Shown here one piece after another: positions 1-6,017 of a DNA stretch of 6,017 nucleotides. The DNA lies in contig VBJX01000061.1 of the NCBI GenBank assembly GCA_005879775.1, positions 1 to 6,017 of the forward strand, read 5' to 3'. Made by a program: the position numbers and the translations under genes. The stretch's first letter is position 1; each line of letters starts with the position of its first letter. The stretch comes from Chloroflexota bacterium (GTDB lineage: Bacteria > Chloroflexota > Limnocylindria > QHBO01). The notes below the pieces were generated by a model that worked only from the letters and a program-made list of their open reading frames with translations, was not told where the DNA came from and made no database searches.

Positions 1-75
1 ATGTTCGGAGCGACCTGCGTGACACCCGCCCATTGTGGTGAGGCGGCGCAACTGCGATCGGACGCCTGCGTCGCG
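1..75. other. Short flank downstream of the minus-strand operon, no gene supported
   Basis: I see no convincing gene here. On the plus strand an ATG at position 1 opens a frame of 33 codons with no visible upstream context. On the minus strand an ATG at 33-31 opens a frame to the left edge (beginning MGGCHAGR) with no Shine-Dalgarno, so it could be the next operon gene or nothing. A short inverted repeat, gacgc-ct-gcgtc at 61-72, lies 3 bases past the lipoprotein stop. It has no U-tract and too small a loop to be called a terminator. Confidence 0.3.
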
Positions 76-1125
76 TCATCGGATGACGATCGACACGAAT
101 GAGGCGACCTGCGTATCCGCCTCGCCGCCGATCAGGTATCCCGTCTGGTCGATCACCGCCGTCGCGAAGTCGGAGACCGGCTGCGGCAGGCGACCGACCA
201 GATGGGTCGCGCCGGTGCCGAGGTCCACCTGCCAGATGGCGTCCTGCGCCTCGCGCGCAGTGCGACCGCCGAGGACGAGGAGCCGCCCCTCGATGCTGAT
301 AGCGGAAGCGTGAGATATCGGCTCTGGCATCCGCCCGATCACCACCACCTCGCCGGTGAACGGGTCGATGCGCTGGATCTCGCTTCTGTCGGCGGTGGCA
401 CCGACCCCGCCGATGACGTAGACCAGTCCACCGGCCTCGGCGACCGCCGGGTATCGCACGCCCAGGAGGAGCGTGCCGACCTGGCGAAAGTGGACTCCGT
501 CTTCGGTCGCCAGGATCCGCTGGTCGAGGGCGCCCGAGGCTCCGCCGCCGATGACCAGGCCGGATCTGCCGATCGACACGGCGCTCAGGTCGGCACGGGC
601 CGCCGGCAGGTTGCCGACCACGTGCGCCACCGCGCTCCCGTCGACCTGCTGCACGATCGACAGCGGAACGGCATTGCCGCCACCGAAGATGAGGGTCCTG
701 TCACCAAGGCCCACCCCCGCGGCATCGTGAACGGGGACGGCAAGCGCACCAACGGTGCCGATCTGCCCGGTGGCCGGGTCAAATGCCAGGATCGCGGCCG
801 TCGTCGATCCGTTCGAGGCAAAGCCGCCGTAGACGAATATCCGGCTCCCGGCTGTGATCGCCACCGCGCGGCTCAGTCCCGTCGGGAGTCGCGTTGGCAG
901 TGTCGTCGCACGGACGACCGCCCAGGCCGGACTCGCTTCGCTCGATTGAGACGGGACATCGGCGCTGGCTGCCGGAGGCAGGGAATCGGTCGATCCCGGA
1001 TACGATGGCGATGCGGGAGGCGTCGCGGCGCTGCATGCGGCGAGGGCCGCTGCACCGACTGCAACCAGGGCGGCCAGGAGGCCAGATCGCGACGGAGGAG
1101 CCCCGCCGGCCCCGGTCCGCCGCAT
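76..1125 (-). CDS. Kelch-type six-bladed beta-propeller lipoprotein
   Basis: This is a 349-residue predicted lipoprotein, probably anchored on the outer face of the cytoplasmic membrane. The N-terminus has arginines at 2-3 and 13, a hydrophobic stretch at about 16-30 and a lipobox L28-A-A-C31, so Cys31 should be lipidated after signal peptidase II cleavage. Residues 32-67 form a Pro/Ser/Ala-rich tether. The rest contains six kelch-like strands ending in a Gly-Gly pair at 100-101, 148-149, 193-194, 239-240, 286-287 and 333-334 (for example FVYGG, YVIGG, LVLGG). The 45-48 residue spacing matches one blade each, giving a six-bladed propeller. Such domains normally bind proteins or sugars; no catalytic residues are evident and the ligand is unknown. 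The ATG overlaps the CoA-transferase stop (TGATG), there is no Shine-Dalgarno, and expression is probably by translational coupling. A galactose-oxidase-like or NHL-type propeller is a less likely reading. The fold is fairly sure, the function is not. Confidence 0.85.
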   Translation of the reverse strand: MRRTGAGGAPPSRSGLLAALVAVGAAALAACSAATPPASPSYPGSTDSLPPAASADVPSQSSEASPAWAVVRATTLPTRLPTGLSRAVAITAGSRIFVYGGFASNGSTTAAILAFDPATGQIGTVGALAVPVHDAAGVGLGDRTLIFGGGNAVPLSIVQQVDGSAVAHVVGNLPAARADLSAVSIGRSGLVIGGGASGALDQRILATEDGVHFRQVGTLLLGVRYPAVAEAGGLVYVIGGVGATADRSEIQRIDPFTGEVVVIGRMPEPISHASAISIEGRLLVLGGRTAREAQDAIWQVDLGTGATHLVGRLPQPVSDFATAVIDQTGYLIGGEADTQVASFVSIVIR

Positions 1126-1127
1126 CA
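1125..1127 (-). other. TGATG stop-start overlap between CoA-transferase and lipoprotein
   Basis: The TGA of the CoA-transferase (1127-1125) shares its A with the ATG of the lipoprotein (1125-1123). No Shine-Dalgarno precedes the ATG. The arrangement suggests termination-reinitiation and a shared transcript. Confidence 0.85.
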
Positions 1128-2315
1128 GGCCACGACGCCGTGGCTGCGCAGGTCGGCGACCTCCTCGCCGGAGAGGCCGGCCCCCAGGAGAACCTCGTCG
1201 GTCTGCTCGCCCAGGCGCGGTGGGGAGGTCGTAAGCGGCAGGCGCTCCCCGTCGATCCTGATCGGATCGGGGGGAAGGCGGATCCCGTCGGCCACCTGCA
1301 GCCAGCGACCGCCGTGCGCGGCCTCCATCGCGGCCAGCGCCTCGCTCACCGTGTTCACGGGCCCGGCTGGGACGTCGTCCTGCCGCAGCGCGGTCAGCAG
1401 GTCGTCGCGCTCCCGGCCGCTGATGGCCTCCGCGAGCCAGGCAACCAGGTCTGAGCGGTGCGCCAGCCGTTCGGCGTTGCTGGCGAAGCGGGGATCAGCC
1501 GCGAGCCGCAGCACCCGGAGGAGCCGGGCGAACTGGGCATCGTTGCCGACCGCCAACGCCACGTATCCGTCGCGGGCGGCAAACACCTGGTACGGAACGA
1601 TGTTCGGGTGCTCGCTCCCCCAGCGGCGCGGCTCCTCGCCCGAGGCGAGATGGTTGCCGAGGACGTTGATCAGCCCGGCCACTCCGGCCTCGACCAGGCT
1701 CACCTCCACGCGACGCGTCTCGGCCGCGAACCGGCCACGTCCGACCAGCGCCGCCAGCGCGCCGACCGCCAGCTCGAGTCCGGCGAGGAGGTCGAGGAGT
1801 GCGACGCCGACCTTGGTGGGCGGCCCGTCGGGGCTCCCGGTCACCGCCATCAGCCCGCTGACCGCCTGGGCCAGGAGGTCGTAGGCCGGCCGCGCCGACT
1901 CCAGCCGGCCACCCGGGAAGCCGCCGACGGAGGCGACGACGAGGTGCGGATGGCGCTCCTCGAGGCGCTCGGCGTCGAGGCCCAGGCGGGCGGCCTGCGA
2001 CTTTCGAGCGTTGTGGAAGAGCAGGTCGGAGCGAGCCGCCAGGCGGTCGAGGATCTCGCGACCCGGCGGCGTACGCAGGTCGACCACGACGCTGCGCTTA
2101 TTGCGGTTGACGGCGGCGAAGTAGGCGCTACGCCGGTCAGCGGCATCGCCCCACCAGGGCGGGCCCCAGCCGCGCGACTCGTCTCCGCCCGGCGGCTCGA
2201 GCTTGATCACGTCGGCGCCGAGGTCGGCGAGGAGCATCGTGGCGAACGGGCCTGCCAGCACCCGCGAGCAATCGAGCACCCGGACGCCGGCGAGCGGGAG
2301 GTTGGTCCCCTCCAT
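1125..2315 (-). CDS. CaiB/BaiF family III CoA-transferase
   Basis: This 396-residue protein is a cytoplasmic acyl-CoA:carboxylate CoA-transferase of family III (formyl-CoA transferase, CaiB, BaiF, alpha-methylacyl-CoA racemase relatives). It would move CoA between organic acids through an Asp-anhydride intermediate. The N-terminal signature V11-RVLDCSRVLAGPFATMLLADLGADVIKLEPPGGDESR is followed by N70-RNKRSVVVDL, by RPAYDLLAQAVSG near 142-154 and by the segment VGVALLD, whose Asp175 aligns by motif with the catalytic Asp of formyl-CoA transferase. The C-terminal part has HPNIVPYQVFAARDGYVALAVGND (236-259) and ends with a typical LGEQTDEVL segment (368-376). Length is within the family range (roughly 380-430). 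The frame stays open upstream to 2723, but that extension is Arg/Pro-rich and lies inside the preceding gene. ATG 2315 is 11 nt after that gene's stop and gives the proper family N-terminus. Acid and CoA donor cannot be told from sequence. Confidence 0.93.
   Translation of the reverse strand: MEGTNLPLAGVRVLDCSRVLAGPFATMLLADLGADVIKLEPPGGDESRGWGPPWWGDAADRRSAYFAAVNRNKRSVVVDLRTPPGREILDRLAARSDLLFHNARKSQAARLGLDAERLEERHPHLVVASVGGFPGGRLESARPAYDLLAQAVSGLMAVTGSPDGPPTKVGVALLDLLAGLELAVGALAALVGRGRFAAETRRVEVSLVEAGVAGLINVLGNHLASGEEPRRWGSEHPNIVPYQVFAARDGYVALAVGNDAQFARLLRVLRLAADPRFASNAERLAHRSDLVAWLAEAISGRERDDLLTALRQDDVPAGPVNTVSEALAAMEAAHGGRWLQVADGIRLPPDPIRIDGERLPLTTSPPRLGEQTDEVLLGAGLSGEEVADLRSHGVVA
1129..1144 (-). 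promoter_or_regulatory. Hairpin just upstream of the lipoprotein start codon
   Basis: In the minus-strand transcript the last codons of the CoA-transferase form a perfect 6-bp GC-rich inverted repeat, GCCACG-N4-CGTGGC, ending 3 nt before the lipoprotein ATG. It would cover the ribosome entry region unless ribosomes finishing the CoA-transferase melt it, as expected for translational coupling. It lies within codons for the C-terminal SHGVVA residues, and such repeats are common by chance in GC-rich DNA. The regulatory role is inference. Confidence 0.3.
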
Positions 2316-2326
2316 CGTGAGGTGGC

Positions 2327-2941
2327 CTAGCCGGTCGCCAGCAGCAGGTGGCGGCCGGGGCGCCGGCGCAGGCGGGCGAGCATCGGTCCGACGATGCGCA
2401 CGCCGCAGACAGCGCAGCGCGTCCAGCGGCCATCGCGGACCAGACGCACCCGATGCTCGGCGACGACGACCCGCGGTGGACGTCTTGAGGCTGCCCGCTG
2501 CTGAAGGAGATCGCGGCGGGCGAGGTAGGCCTCGGCCGCTCCCGGCAGTCCCAGGTCGCGCGCATGGCGCAGCGCTCCGGGATGGCGGGCGCCCTCGCGC
2601 GCGACCGCCTCGACAGGCTCGATCCCATGGGCGGCATAGAGCCCGAATGCCCGGGCGTAGAACGAAGCGTCGTGATGCCCGACCCGTCCCCACCTCCGTC
2701 GGCGGGGCTCCGGACCCAGCCAATGCGCCAGCTCGTGCAGCAGGGTGAGGCGCTGGTCAACTGGATCGCTCCCCGCGGTGACCGCCACGATCCCGGCAGC
2801 CTGGCGGGTCACGCCCGACGAGGGCGCCCGATCGGCTCGACGCCAACGCAGGATGGGGGCCGTGATTTCTGCCCCGGCGCACACCTCCACGACTAGGCGC
2901 GTCGCCCAGGCAGGCGGTCCCGGGGGCGTCCGCATCACCAC
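2327..2941 (-). CDS. Small HExxH zinc-metallopeptidase-like protein (SprT/WSS1-like)
   Basis: This is a 204-residue protein of a poorly defined zinc metallopeptidase-like type. The key motif is LTLLHELAHWLGPE, with H69-E70-L-A-H73 as two zinc ligands plus the catalytic Glu. Downstream, G88-HHDASFY carries H89 or H90 as probable third ligand, resembling the GHG/H-D-xFY segments after HELAH in SprT-like and WSS1-like families. A single C177-AVC180 pair near the C-terminus looks like half of a zinc ribbon; no second Cys pair is present. No signal peptide or membrane segment is visible, so it is probably cytoplasmic. Three start codons lie in a row, GTG 2941, GTG 2938 and ATG 2935; the ATG may be the true start, giving 202 residues. 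The stop of the 98-aa gene lies 7 nt upstream of the first GTG. Substrate and biological role are unknown. It could be a degenerate, non-catalytic member, although the HExxH motif itself is intact. Confidence 0.7.
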   Translation of the reverse strand: MVMRTPPGPPAWATRLVVEVCAGAEITAPILRWRRADRAPSSGVTRQAAGIVAVTAGSDPVDQRLTLLHELAHWLGPEPRRRRWGRVGHHDASFYARAFGLYAAHGIEPVEAVAREGARHPGALRHARDLGLPGAAEAYLARRDLLQQRAASRRPPRVVVAEHRVRLVRDGRWTRCAVCGVRIVGPMLARLRRRPGRHLLLATG

Positions 2942-2948
2942 CGCCGGA

Positions 2949-3245
2949 TCAACACCGCCGGCCGCGGGCGCGCAGGATCTCCCCCAGCTCGACGAGCCAT
3001 GCCTGCAGCGCGGGATCGGTGTAGGTGTAGGCGTCGTAGGTATAGCCGATCATCTCGGCCCCGTGGCGCGCGGCGTACTCCGCTGGCGACTCGCTGCTCC
3101 AGGGGAAGAAGGTGCGTGCTCGAGCCTCGCGCTCCGGATCTGCCGCCGGCAGCGTGCCCGCCTGGGCAAGGGAGCTGCGCCGTGCCTCGTGGCGTGCGCG
3201 CCAGCGAGCGGTCAGCTGCTCAAGCGGGGGCCGGCGGGAGGTCAT
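2949..3245 (-). CDS. Hypothetical protein, 98 residues, tyrosine-rich C-terminal half
   Basis: I do not recognise this protein. The first 45 residues are strongly basic and probably helical (Arg-rich with interspersed Glu and Ala, for example LTARWRARHEARR at 11-23). Then comes FFPWSSESPAEYAARHGAE (46-64) and an unusual aromatic stretch with five tyrosines between 68 and 75 (GYTYDAYTYTD), followed by an amphipathic helix-like PALQAWLVELGEILRARG. There is no signal peptide or membrane segment, and a lone Cys is the last residue. The ATG is 2 nt after the transporter stop (TGA-GG-ATG) with AGG-type purines just upstream inside the transporter's last codons, so it is likely coupled. Its place in a tight operon supports it being real. 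It is followed 7 nt later by the metallopeptidase-like gene, which could be its functional partner. Confidence 0.6.
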   Translation of the reverse strand: MTSRRPPLEQLTARWRARHEARRSSLAQAGTLPAADPEREARARTFFPWSSESPAEYAARHGAEMIGYTYDAYTYTDPALQAWLVELGEILRARGRRC

Positions 3246-3247
3246 CC

Positions 3248-5596
3248 TCAGCCTGCGGGGGCTCGCTCATAGAGGCCCAGCCGCGCCACCGCGGCCTGTA
3301 TCCAGGCCGGTGCCCACCAGTTCACGCGGCCCATGATCCGCATGAAGGCCGGCACCAGGAGGCCACGCACGATGGTGGCATCGATGAGCACCGCCAGCGA
3401 CATCGTGACCCCGAGTGACTTGATCGAGGTGATGCTCGACATCCCGAAGGCGGCGAAGACGGCGACCATGATGAGGGCAGCACCGGTGATGATCCCGCCG
3501 GTCAGCCCGATCCCCTCGGCCACCGCCCGGGCGTTGTCCCGCGTCGCCAGGTAGCGCTCCCGGATCCGGGAGAGGAGCAGGACCTCGTAGTCCATCGAGA
3601 GCCCGAAGAGGATGGCGAACATGATGATCGGCTGCCACGCCGCGATCGTGCCGGAGCTTTCGAAGCCGAGCACCCCGGACAGGTGACCCTGCTGGAAGAT
3701 CCAGACCAGCGCCCCGAAGCTGGCGGTGACACTGATCAGGCTCATCAGGACGGCCTTGATCGGCAGGAAGACCGATCCGAAGGTCAGGAACAGGACGATC
3801 CCGGTGACCAGCACGACGATCAGGATCGCGATCGGGACCGAGGCCCGGAAGCTGGCCAGGAAGTCAGCCGATCTCGAGGGGAGACCCCCGGTCAGCACCT
3901 GGGCCCCGGGCGGCGGCGGGACCGCCCGGATCCGGTCGACGAGGGCGCGCCCGTCGTCCGAATCGGGGACGTAGGTGGAAAAGACGCGCAGCTTGGTCGT
4001 GTCTCCGGCCAGCCAGTCGCCCACGTAGTCGTTGAGCGCGGACGGCCGCTGCTCAGGTGGCAGCGCCAGAAGGCCACGGTACTGGTCGGCGGACACGCCC
4101 GGCGGCGGGGTAAGGACGCTCTCGATGTCGGAGACCTTCGGGTCGCTGGCCCGCAGGCGGCCGATGTAGTCGTCGATCTGCTGCTGCCGCTCTGGCGAGA
4201 GCCCGCCAGCCAGATCCTCGCCCCGCCAGGTGATGACGGCGGTGATCGGGTCGCTCTCGCCACCGGGGAACTTGTCGTGGATCAGCTCGAACGCGATGCG
4301 CGATGGGACGGGGGGCAGGTCCGTGAGGTTCTGGCCGGTCGAGAGCTGAATACCCAGGAAGGGCGAGCCTGCCAGGAAGAGGATGGCGAGCACCGGGATC
4401 GCGACCAGCACTGGGCCGCGCATGACACGTGCCGCGATCCAGGCCCACACTCCGTGACCCTGGCGGCGGTCCGCCTCGGCGGTGTCGTCCTCGACGAGGC
4501 GCATGAAGCGCGGCACGGGGACCCGCAGGCGGTTGACCCGCGGCCCGAGCATGGCCAGCAGCGCCGGGAGCACGGTCAGCCCGAAGACGAGGGTGGAGAC
4601 GACGGTCGCGATTCCGCCGAGCCCCATGCTGCGCAGCGCGGCGGCGTCAAAGACGACGAGCGACGAGAGGCCGATGGCAACGGCGATCCCGGAGACCGCC
4701 ACCGCCTTGCCGACGCTGCCCATCATCCGTTCCAGGGCGATCTCCACGTCGTGGTGGCGCAGCTCCTCGCGGAAGCGGCTGACCATGAAGAGCGAGTAGT
4801 CGATGGCCAGGGCCAGCCCGATCATGGTCGCGATGTTGGTCACGAAGATGCTCATCTCGGTGACCCGCGCGAGGAGGCTGATCAGGGCGAACGCGGTCGG
4901 CATCGCGAACCCGGCGATGACCAGGGGCAGCGCGGCACCGACCAGCGTGCCGAACACGGCGAGCAGGATCAGGAGGGCGATCGGCAGGCTGATCGCCTCG
5001 GCCATGAAGAGGTCGCTCTCGATCTTGGCGTTGAACTCGTGGTAGACCTGCGCCACGCCGGTGATCCAGGTCTGGACGCCGGCCGGAGGCTTGACCTCGC
5101 CGGCCAGGCGCCCGGCGTCGTCGACGGCCTCCTCGACCCCTTTGGCCAGGTAGACGACGGCCATCGTGTAGGCGCGATCGGTGCTCAGCAGCGCAGGCGC
5201 CTGGGTGCTGCCGTACGTCTGCACCTTGGTCACCGCCGGGTCATCGACCACGGTCGCCAGGCTGGCCTGCACCTTGGCCTGGAAGTCCGGCGACGCGGCC
5301 TCGCCGGCGGGGTCGCGGTAGACCACCAGCATGGTGGTCGCCTCGCTCCCGAAGCGCTCGGCCAGGACCGTGGCGGCCTTCTGCTCCTCGGAGCCATCGA
5401 TCACCCAGCCGCCCTGGATCAGGGTCCCGCCCGAGGAGGCCGCCCACACGTTCGTGCCGATCACCATCGCCAGGCCGATGAGCGGCAGCCAGCGGCGGAA
5501 CCGGTAGTCGAACCGGCCGACTGCGGCGAAGATGCCGCTCGGATGCGGCTCGCGGACGTGCGGGGCTGGCGAGGGAGTGGCGGGGTTGCTGGACAA
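3248..5596 (-). CDS. MMPL/RND-superfamily membrane transporter
   Basis: This is a 782-residue proton-driven transporter of the MMPL family (MmpL3/YdfJ type), in the cytoplasmic membrane. It shows the two-repeat RND layout. TM1 is near 36-53, followed by an outside loop (54-200) and TM2-6 between about 203 and 350. A cytoplasmic linker is followed by TM7 near 396-413, a second outside loop (414-586) and TM8-12 between about 587 and 752. The proton-relay Asp-Tyr pairs are present: D266-Y267 in LALAIDYSLFMVSRFREEL and D669-Y670 in LFGLSMDYEVLLLSRIRER. These match the MmpL3 pairs by motif. Known members export lipids, siderophores or drugs; the substrate here cannot be read. The start is TTG 5596, supported by GAGG 7 nt upstream and by the lack of a closer in-frame start before TM1. 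No long mycobacterial-type C-terminal tail and no MmpS partner are seen. It is the first gene of the operon. Confidence 0.93.
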   Translation of the reverse strand: MSSNPATPSPAPHVREPHPSGIFAAVGRFDYRFRRWLPLIGLAMVIGTNVWAASSGGTLIQGGWVIDGSEEQKAATVLAERFGSEATTMLVVYRDPAGEAASPDFQAKVQASLATVVDDPAVTKVQTYGSTQAPALLSTDRAYTMAVVYLAKGVEEAVDDAGRLAGEVKPPAGVQTWITGVAQVYHEFNAKIESDLFMAEAISLPIALLILLAVFGTLVGAALPLVIAGFAMPTAFALISLLARVTEMSIFVTNIATMIGLALAIDYSLFMVSRFREELRHHDVEIALERMMGSVGKAVAVSGIAVAIGLSSLVVFDAAALRSMGLGGIATVVSTLVFGLTVLPALLAMLGPRVNRLRVPVPRFMRLVEDDTAEADRRQGHGVWAWIAARVMRGPVLVAIPVLAILFLAGSPFLGIQLSTGQNLTDLPPVPSRIAFELIHDKFPGGESDPITAVITWRGEDLAGGLSPERQQQIDDYIGRLRASDPKVSDIESVLTPPPGVSADQYRGLLALPPEQRPSALNDYVGDWLAGDTTKLRVFSTYVPDSDDGRALVDRIRAVPPPPGAQVLTGGLPSRSADFLASFRASVPIAILIVVLVTGIVLFLTFGSVFLPIKAVLMSLISVTASFGALVWIFQQGHLSGVLGFESSGTIAAWQPIIMFAILFGLSMDYEVLLLSRIRERYLATRDNARAVAEGIGLTGGIITGAALIMVAVFAAFGMSSITSIKSLGVTMSLAVLIDATIVRGLLVPAFMRIMGRVNWWAPAWIQAAVARLGLYERAPAG

Positions 5597-5687
5597 CGAA
5601 GGACCTCGGATCGGATGCGTTCGTGATCGCCGGGCGAAGGGTACAGGGTCGGTATCATCCGCGCGTGAAACGCCCTCGCATACCCCG
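5597..5687. promoter_or_regulatory. 91-bp divergent intergenic region, promoters of both transcription units expected
   Basis: This region separates the minus-strand operon from the plus-strand permease, so both promoters should lie in or next to it. On the plus strand TATCAT at 5653-5658 could be a -10 box, with transcription then beginning near 5665. I see no good -35 at 16-18 nt upstream. On the minus strand no strong sigma-70-like pair is visible. No clear operator palindrome is seen, and no regulator gene lies in the window. Confidence 0.4.
5604..5607 (-). promoter_or_regulatory. Shine-Dalgarno GAGG for the transporter TTG start
   Basis: GAGG in the minus-strand transcript, separated by 7 nt from TTG 5596-5594, gives normal spacing. 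It is the main reason to accept the rare TTG start. Confidence 0.6.
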
Positions 5688-5691
5688 GTGA
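5665..5691 (+). other. Possible eight-codon upstream reading frame overlapping the permease start
   Basis: GTG 5665 opens a short frame encoding MKRPRIPR. It ends at TGA 5689-5691, which overlaps the permease GTG 5688-5690 as GTGA. The permease start has no Shine-Dalgarno, so reinitiation from this frame is conceivable. If the TATCAT box at 5653-5658 is real, the GTG would sit at or very near the 5' end of the transcript. This is inference from position only; a frame this short occurs easily by chance. Confidence 0.2.
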
Positions 5692-6017
5692 GCAGCCTCG
5701 CTCCTGCGACGTGGTGGCGTGGGCTCGGCGGGCTGACCCGCTCCGGCAGCGCCGTTGAGGGGCTCTCCTGGGCCCTCTACGACTTCGCCAATACGATCTT
5801 CAGCTTCGCCATCGTCAGCTTCGCGATGAGCTTGTGGGCGATCCGCTTCCTGGGCGAGGCCGGCGGCCAGTTCTGGTTCACCTTCGCGGTCAGTGTCTCG
5901 GTCCTGATCAACGCCGCGGTCTCGCCCGTGCTGGGGGCGATGAGCGACCGAACCGGTCGCCGCAAGCCGTTCCTGGGCGTCTTCACAGCCCTGGCGATCG
6001 GGCCGACCCTCTTCATC
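5688..6017 (+). CDS. UMF1-type MFS permease, N-terminal part (cut by the window edge)
   Basis: The first 110 residues of a major facilitator superfamily permease of the UMF1/Atg22-like group are present; the rest lies beyond the right edge. The group signature is visible as S27-WALYDFANTIFSF, compared with the typical WALYDWANSAF. TM1 follows at about 36-56, then TM2 at about 62-84. The MFS loop 2-3 motif is G83-AMSDRTGRRKP, and the start of TM3 is at about 95-110. UMF1 members are membrane transporters of mostly unknown substrate; the yeast relative Atg22 exports amino acids from the vacuole. The start is GTG 5688. No other in-frame start lies nearby upstream, and a later start would remove the signature, but there is no Shine-Dalgarno. 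The gene is transcribed away from the transporter operon. Confidence 0.88.
   Translation, partial: MSSLAPATWWRGLGGLTRSGSAVEGLSWALYDFANTIFSFAIVSFAMSLWAIRFLGEAGGQFWFTFAVSVSVLINAAVSPVLGAMSDRTGRRKPFLGVFTALAIGPTLFI

Noticed and set aside
61..72. Inverted repeat gacgc-ct-gcgtc after the lipoprotein stop, as a terminator
   Set aside because: The stem is 5 bp with a 2-nt loop and no T-run follows in the transcript direction, so it does not qualify as an intrinsic terminator.
10..114. 11-nt direct repeat gcgacctgcgt at 10-20 and 104-114
   Set aside because: Only two copies occur, one inside the lipoprotein gene. This is expected by chance in GC-rich sequence, with no flanking structure suggesting an attachment site or element end.
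202..1884. 560-codon plus-strand open frame
   Set aside because: It is antisense to the lipoprotein and CoA-transferase, both of which have clear family features. The translated product is Arg/Gly-rich low-complexity sequence with no domain. It is a GC-rich shadow frame.
2316..2723. Upstream extension of the CoA-transferase frame (to 532 residues)
   Set aside because: The extra residues are Arg/Pro/Ala-rich, overlap the metallopeptidase-like gene in another frame and lie ahead of a complete family N-terminus beginning at ATG 2315.
2137..2760. 207-codon minus-strand open frame
   Set aside because: It is an alternative frame across the metallopeptidase-like gene and the CoA-transferase start. 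It contains no recognisable domain and conflicts with two supported genes.
3683..5626. 647-codon plus-strand open frame
   Set aside because: It is antisense to the MMPL transporter. Its Asp/Gln/Arg/His-rich composition is the expected complement of hydrophobic membrane-segment codons, and no family features are visible.
5777..6016. 79-codon minus-strand open frame
   Set aside because: It is antisense to the permease, which carries the UMF1 signature and the MFS loop motif on the plus strand.

Overview
The window is a GC-rich bacterial chromosome segment. GTG and TTG starts are used, genes are packed with almost no space between them, and long meaningless open frames run antisense to the real genes. 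Gene content (MMPL/RND transporter, family III CoA-transferase, UMF1-type MFS permease, kelch-type lipoprotein) fits a free-living high-GC lineage such as Actinomycetota or a high-GC Chloroflexota. The sequence alone does not decide between these. No mobile element, CRISPR array, tRNA or rRNA is visible.

Layout. Five genes lie on the minus strand and read right to left as one likely operon: an MMPL-family membrane transporter (5596-3248, TTG start), a 98-residue protein of unknown function (3245-2949), a small HExxH zinc-metallopeptidase-like protein (about 2941-2327), a CaiB/BaiF family III CoA-transferase (2315-1125) and a six-bladed kelch-type lipoprotein (1125-76). The junctions, in order of transcription, are 2 nt, 7 nt (13 nt if the later ATG is used), 11 nt and a 1-nt TGATG overlap. 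No space remains for internal promoters between the genes. A 91-bp divergent intergenic region (5597-5687) separates this operon from a plus-strand UMF1-like MFS permease, which starts at GTG 5688 and runs off the right edge. Positions 1-75, after the last operon gene, show no convincing gene or terminator.

How the genes may work together. The transporter and lipoprotein act at the envelope, the CoA-transferase activates or exchanges an organic acid as its CoA thioester, and the metallopeptidase-like and 98-aa proteins are of unknown role. One inference is export or remodelling of a CoA-activated lipid or organic acid, but an operon of convenience is equally possible. Nothing here amounts to a clear new system. 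The points most worth a second look are the orphan 98-aa and metallopeptidase pair, the hairpin at the coupled CoA-transferase/lipoprotein junction, and the eight-codon reading frame whose stop overlaps the permease start.
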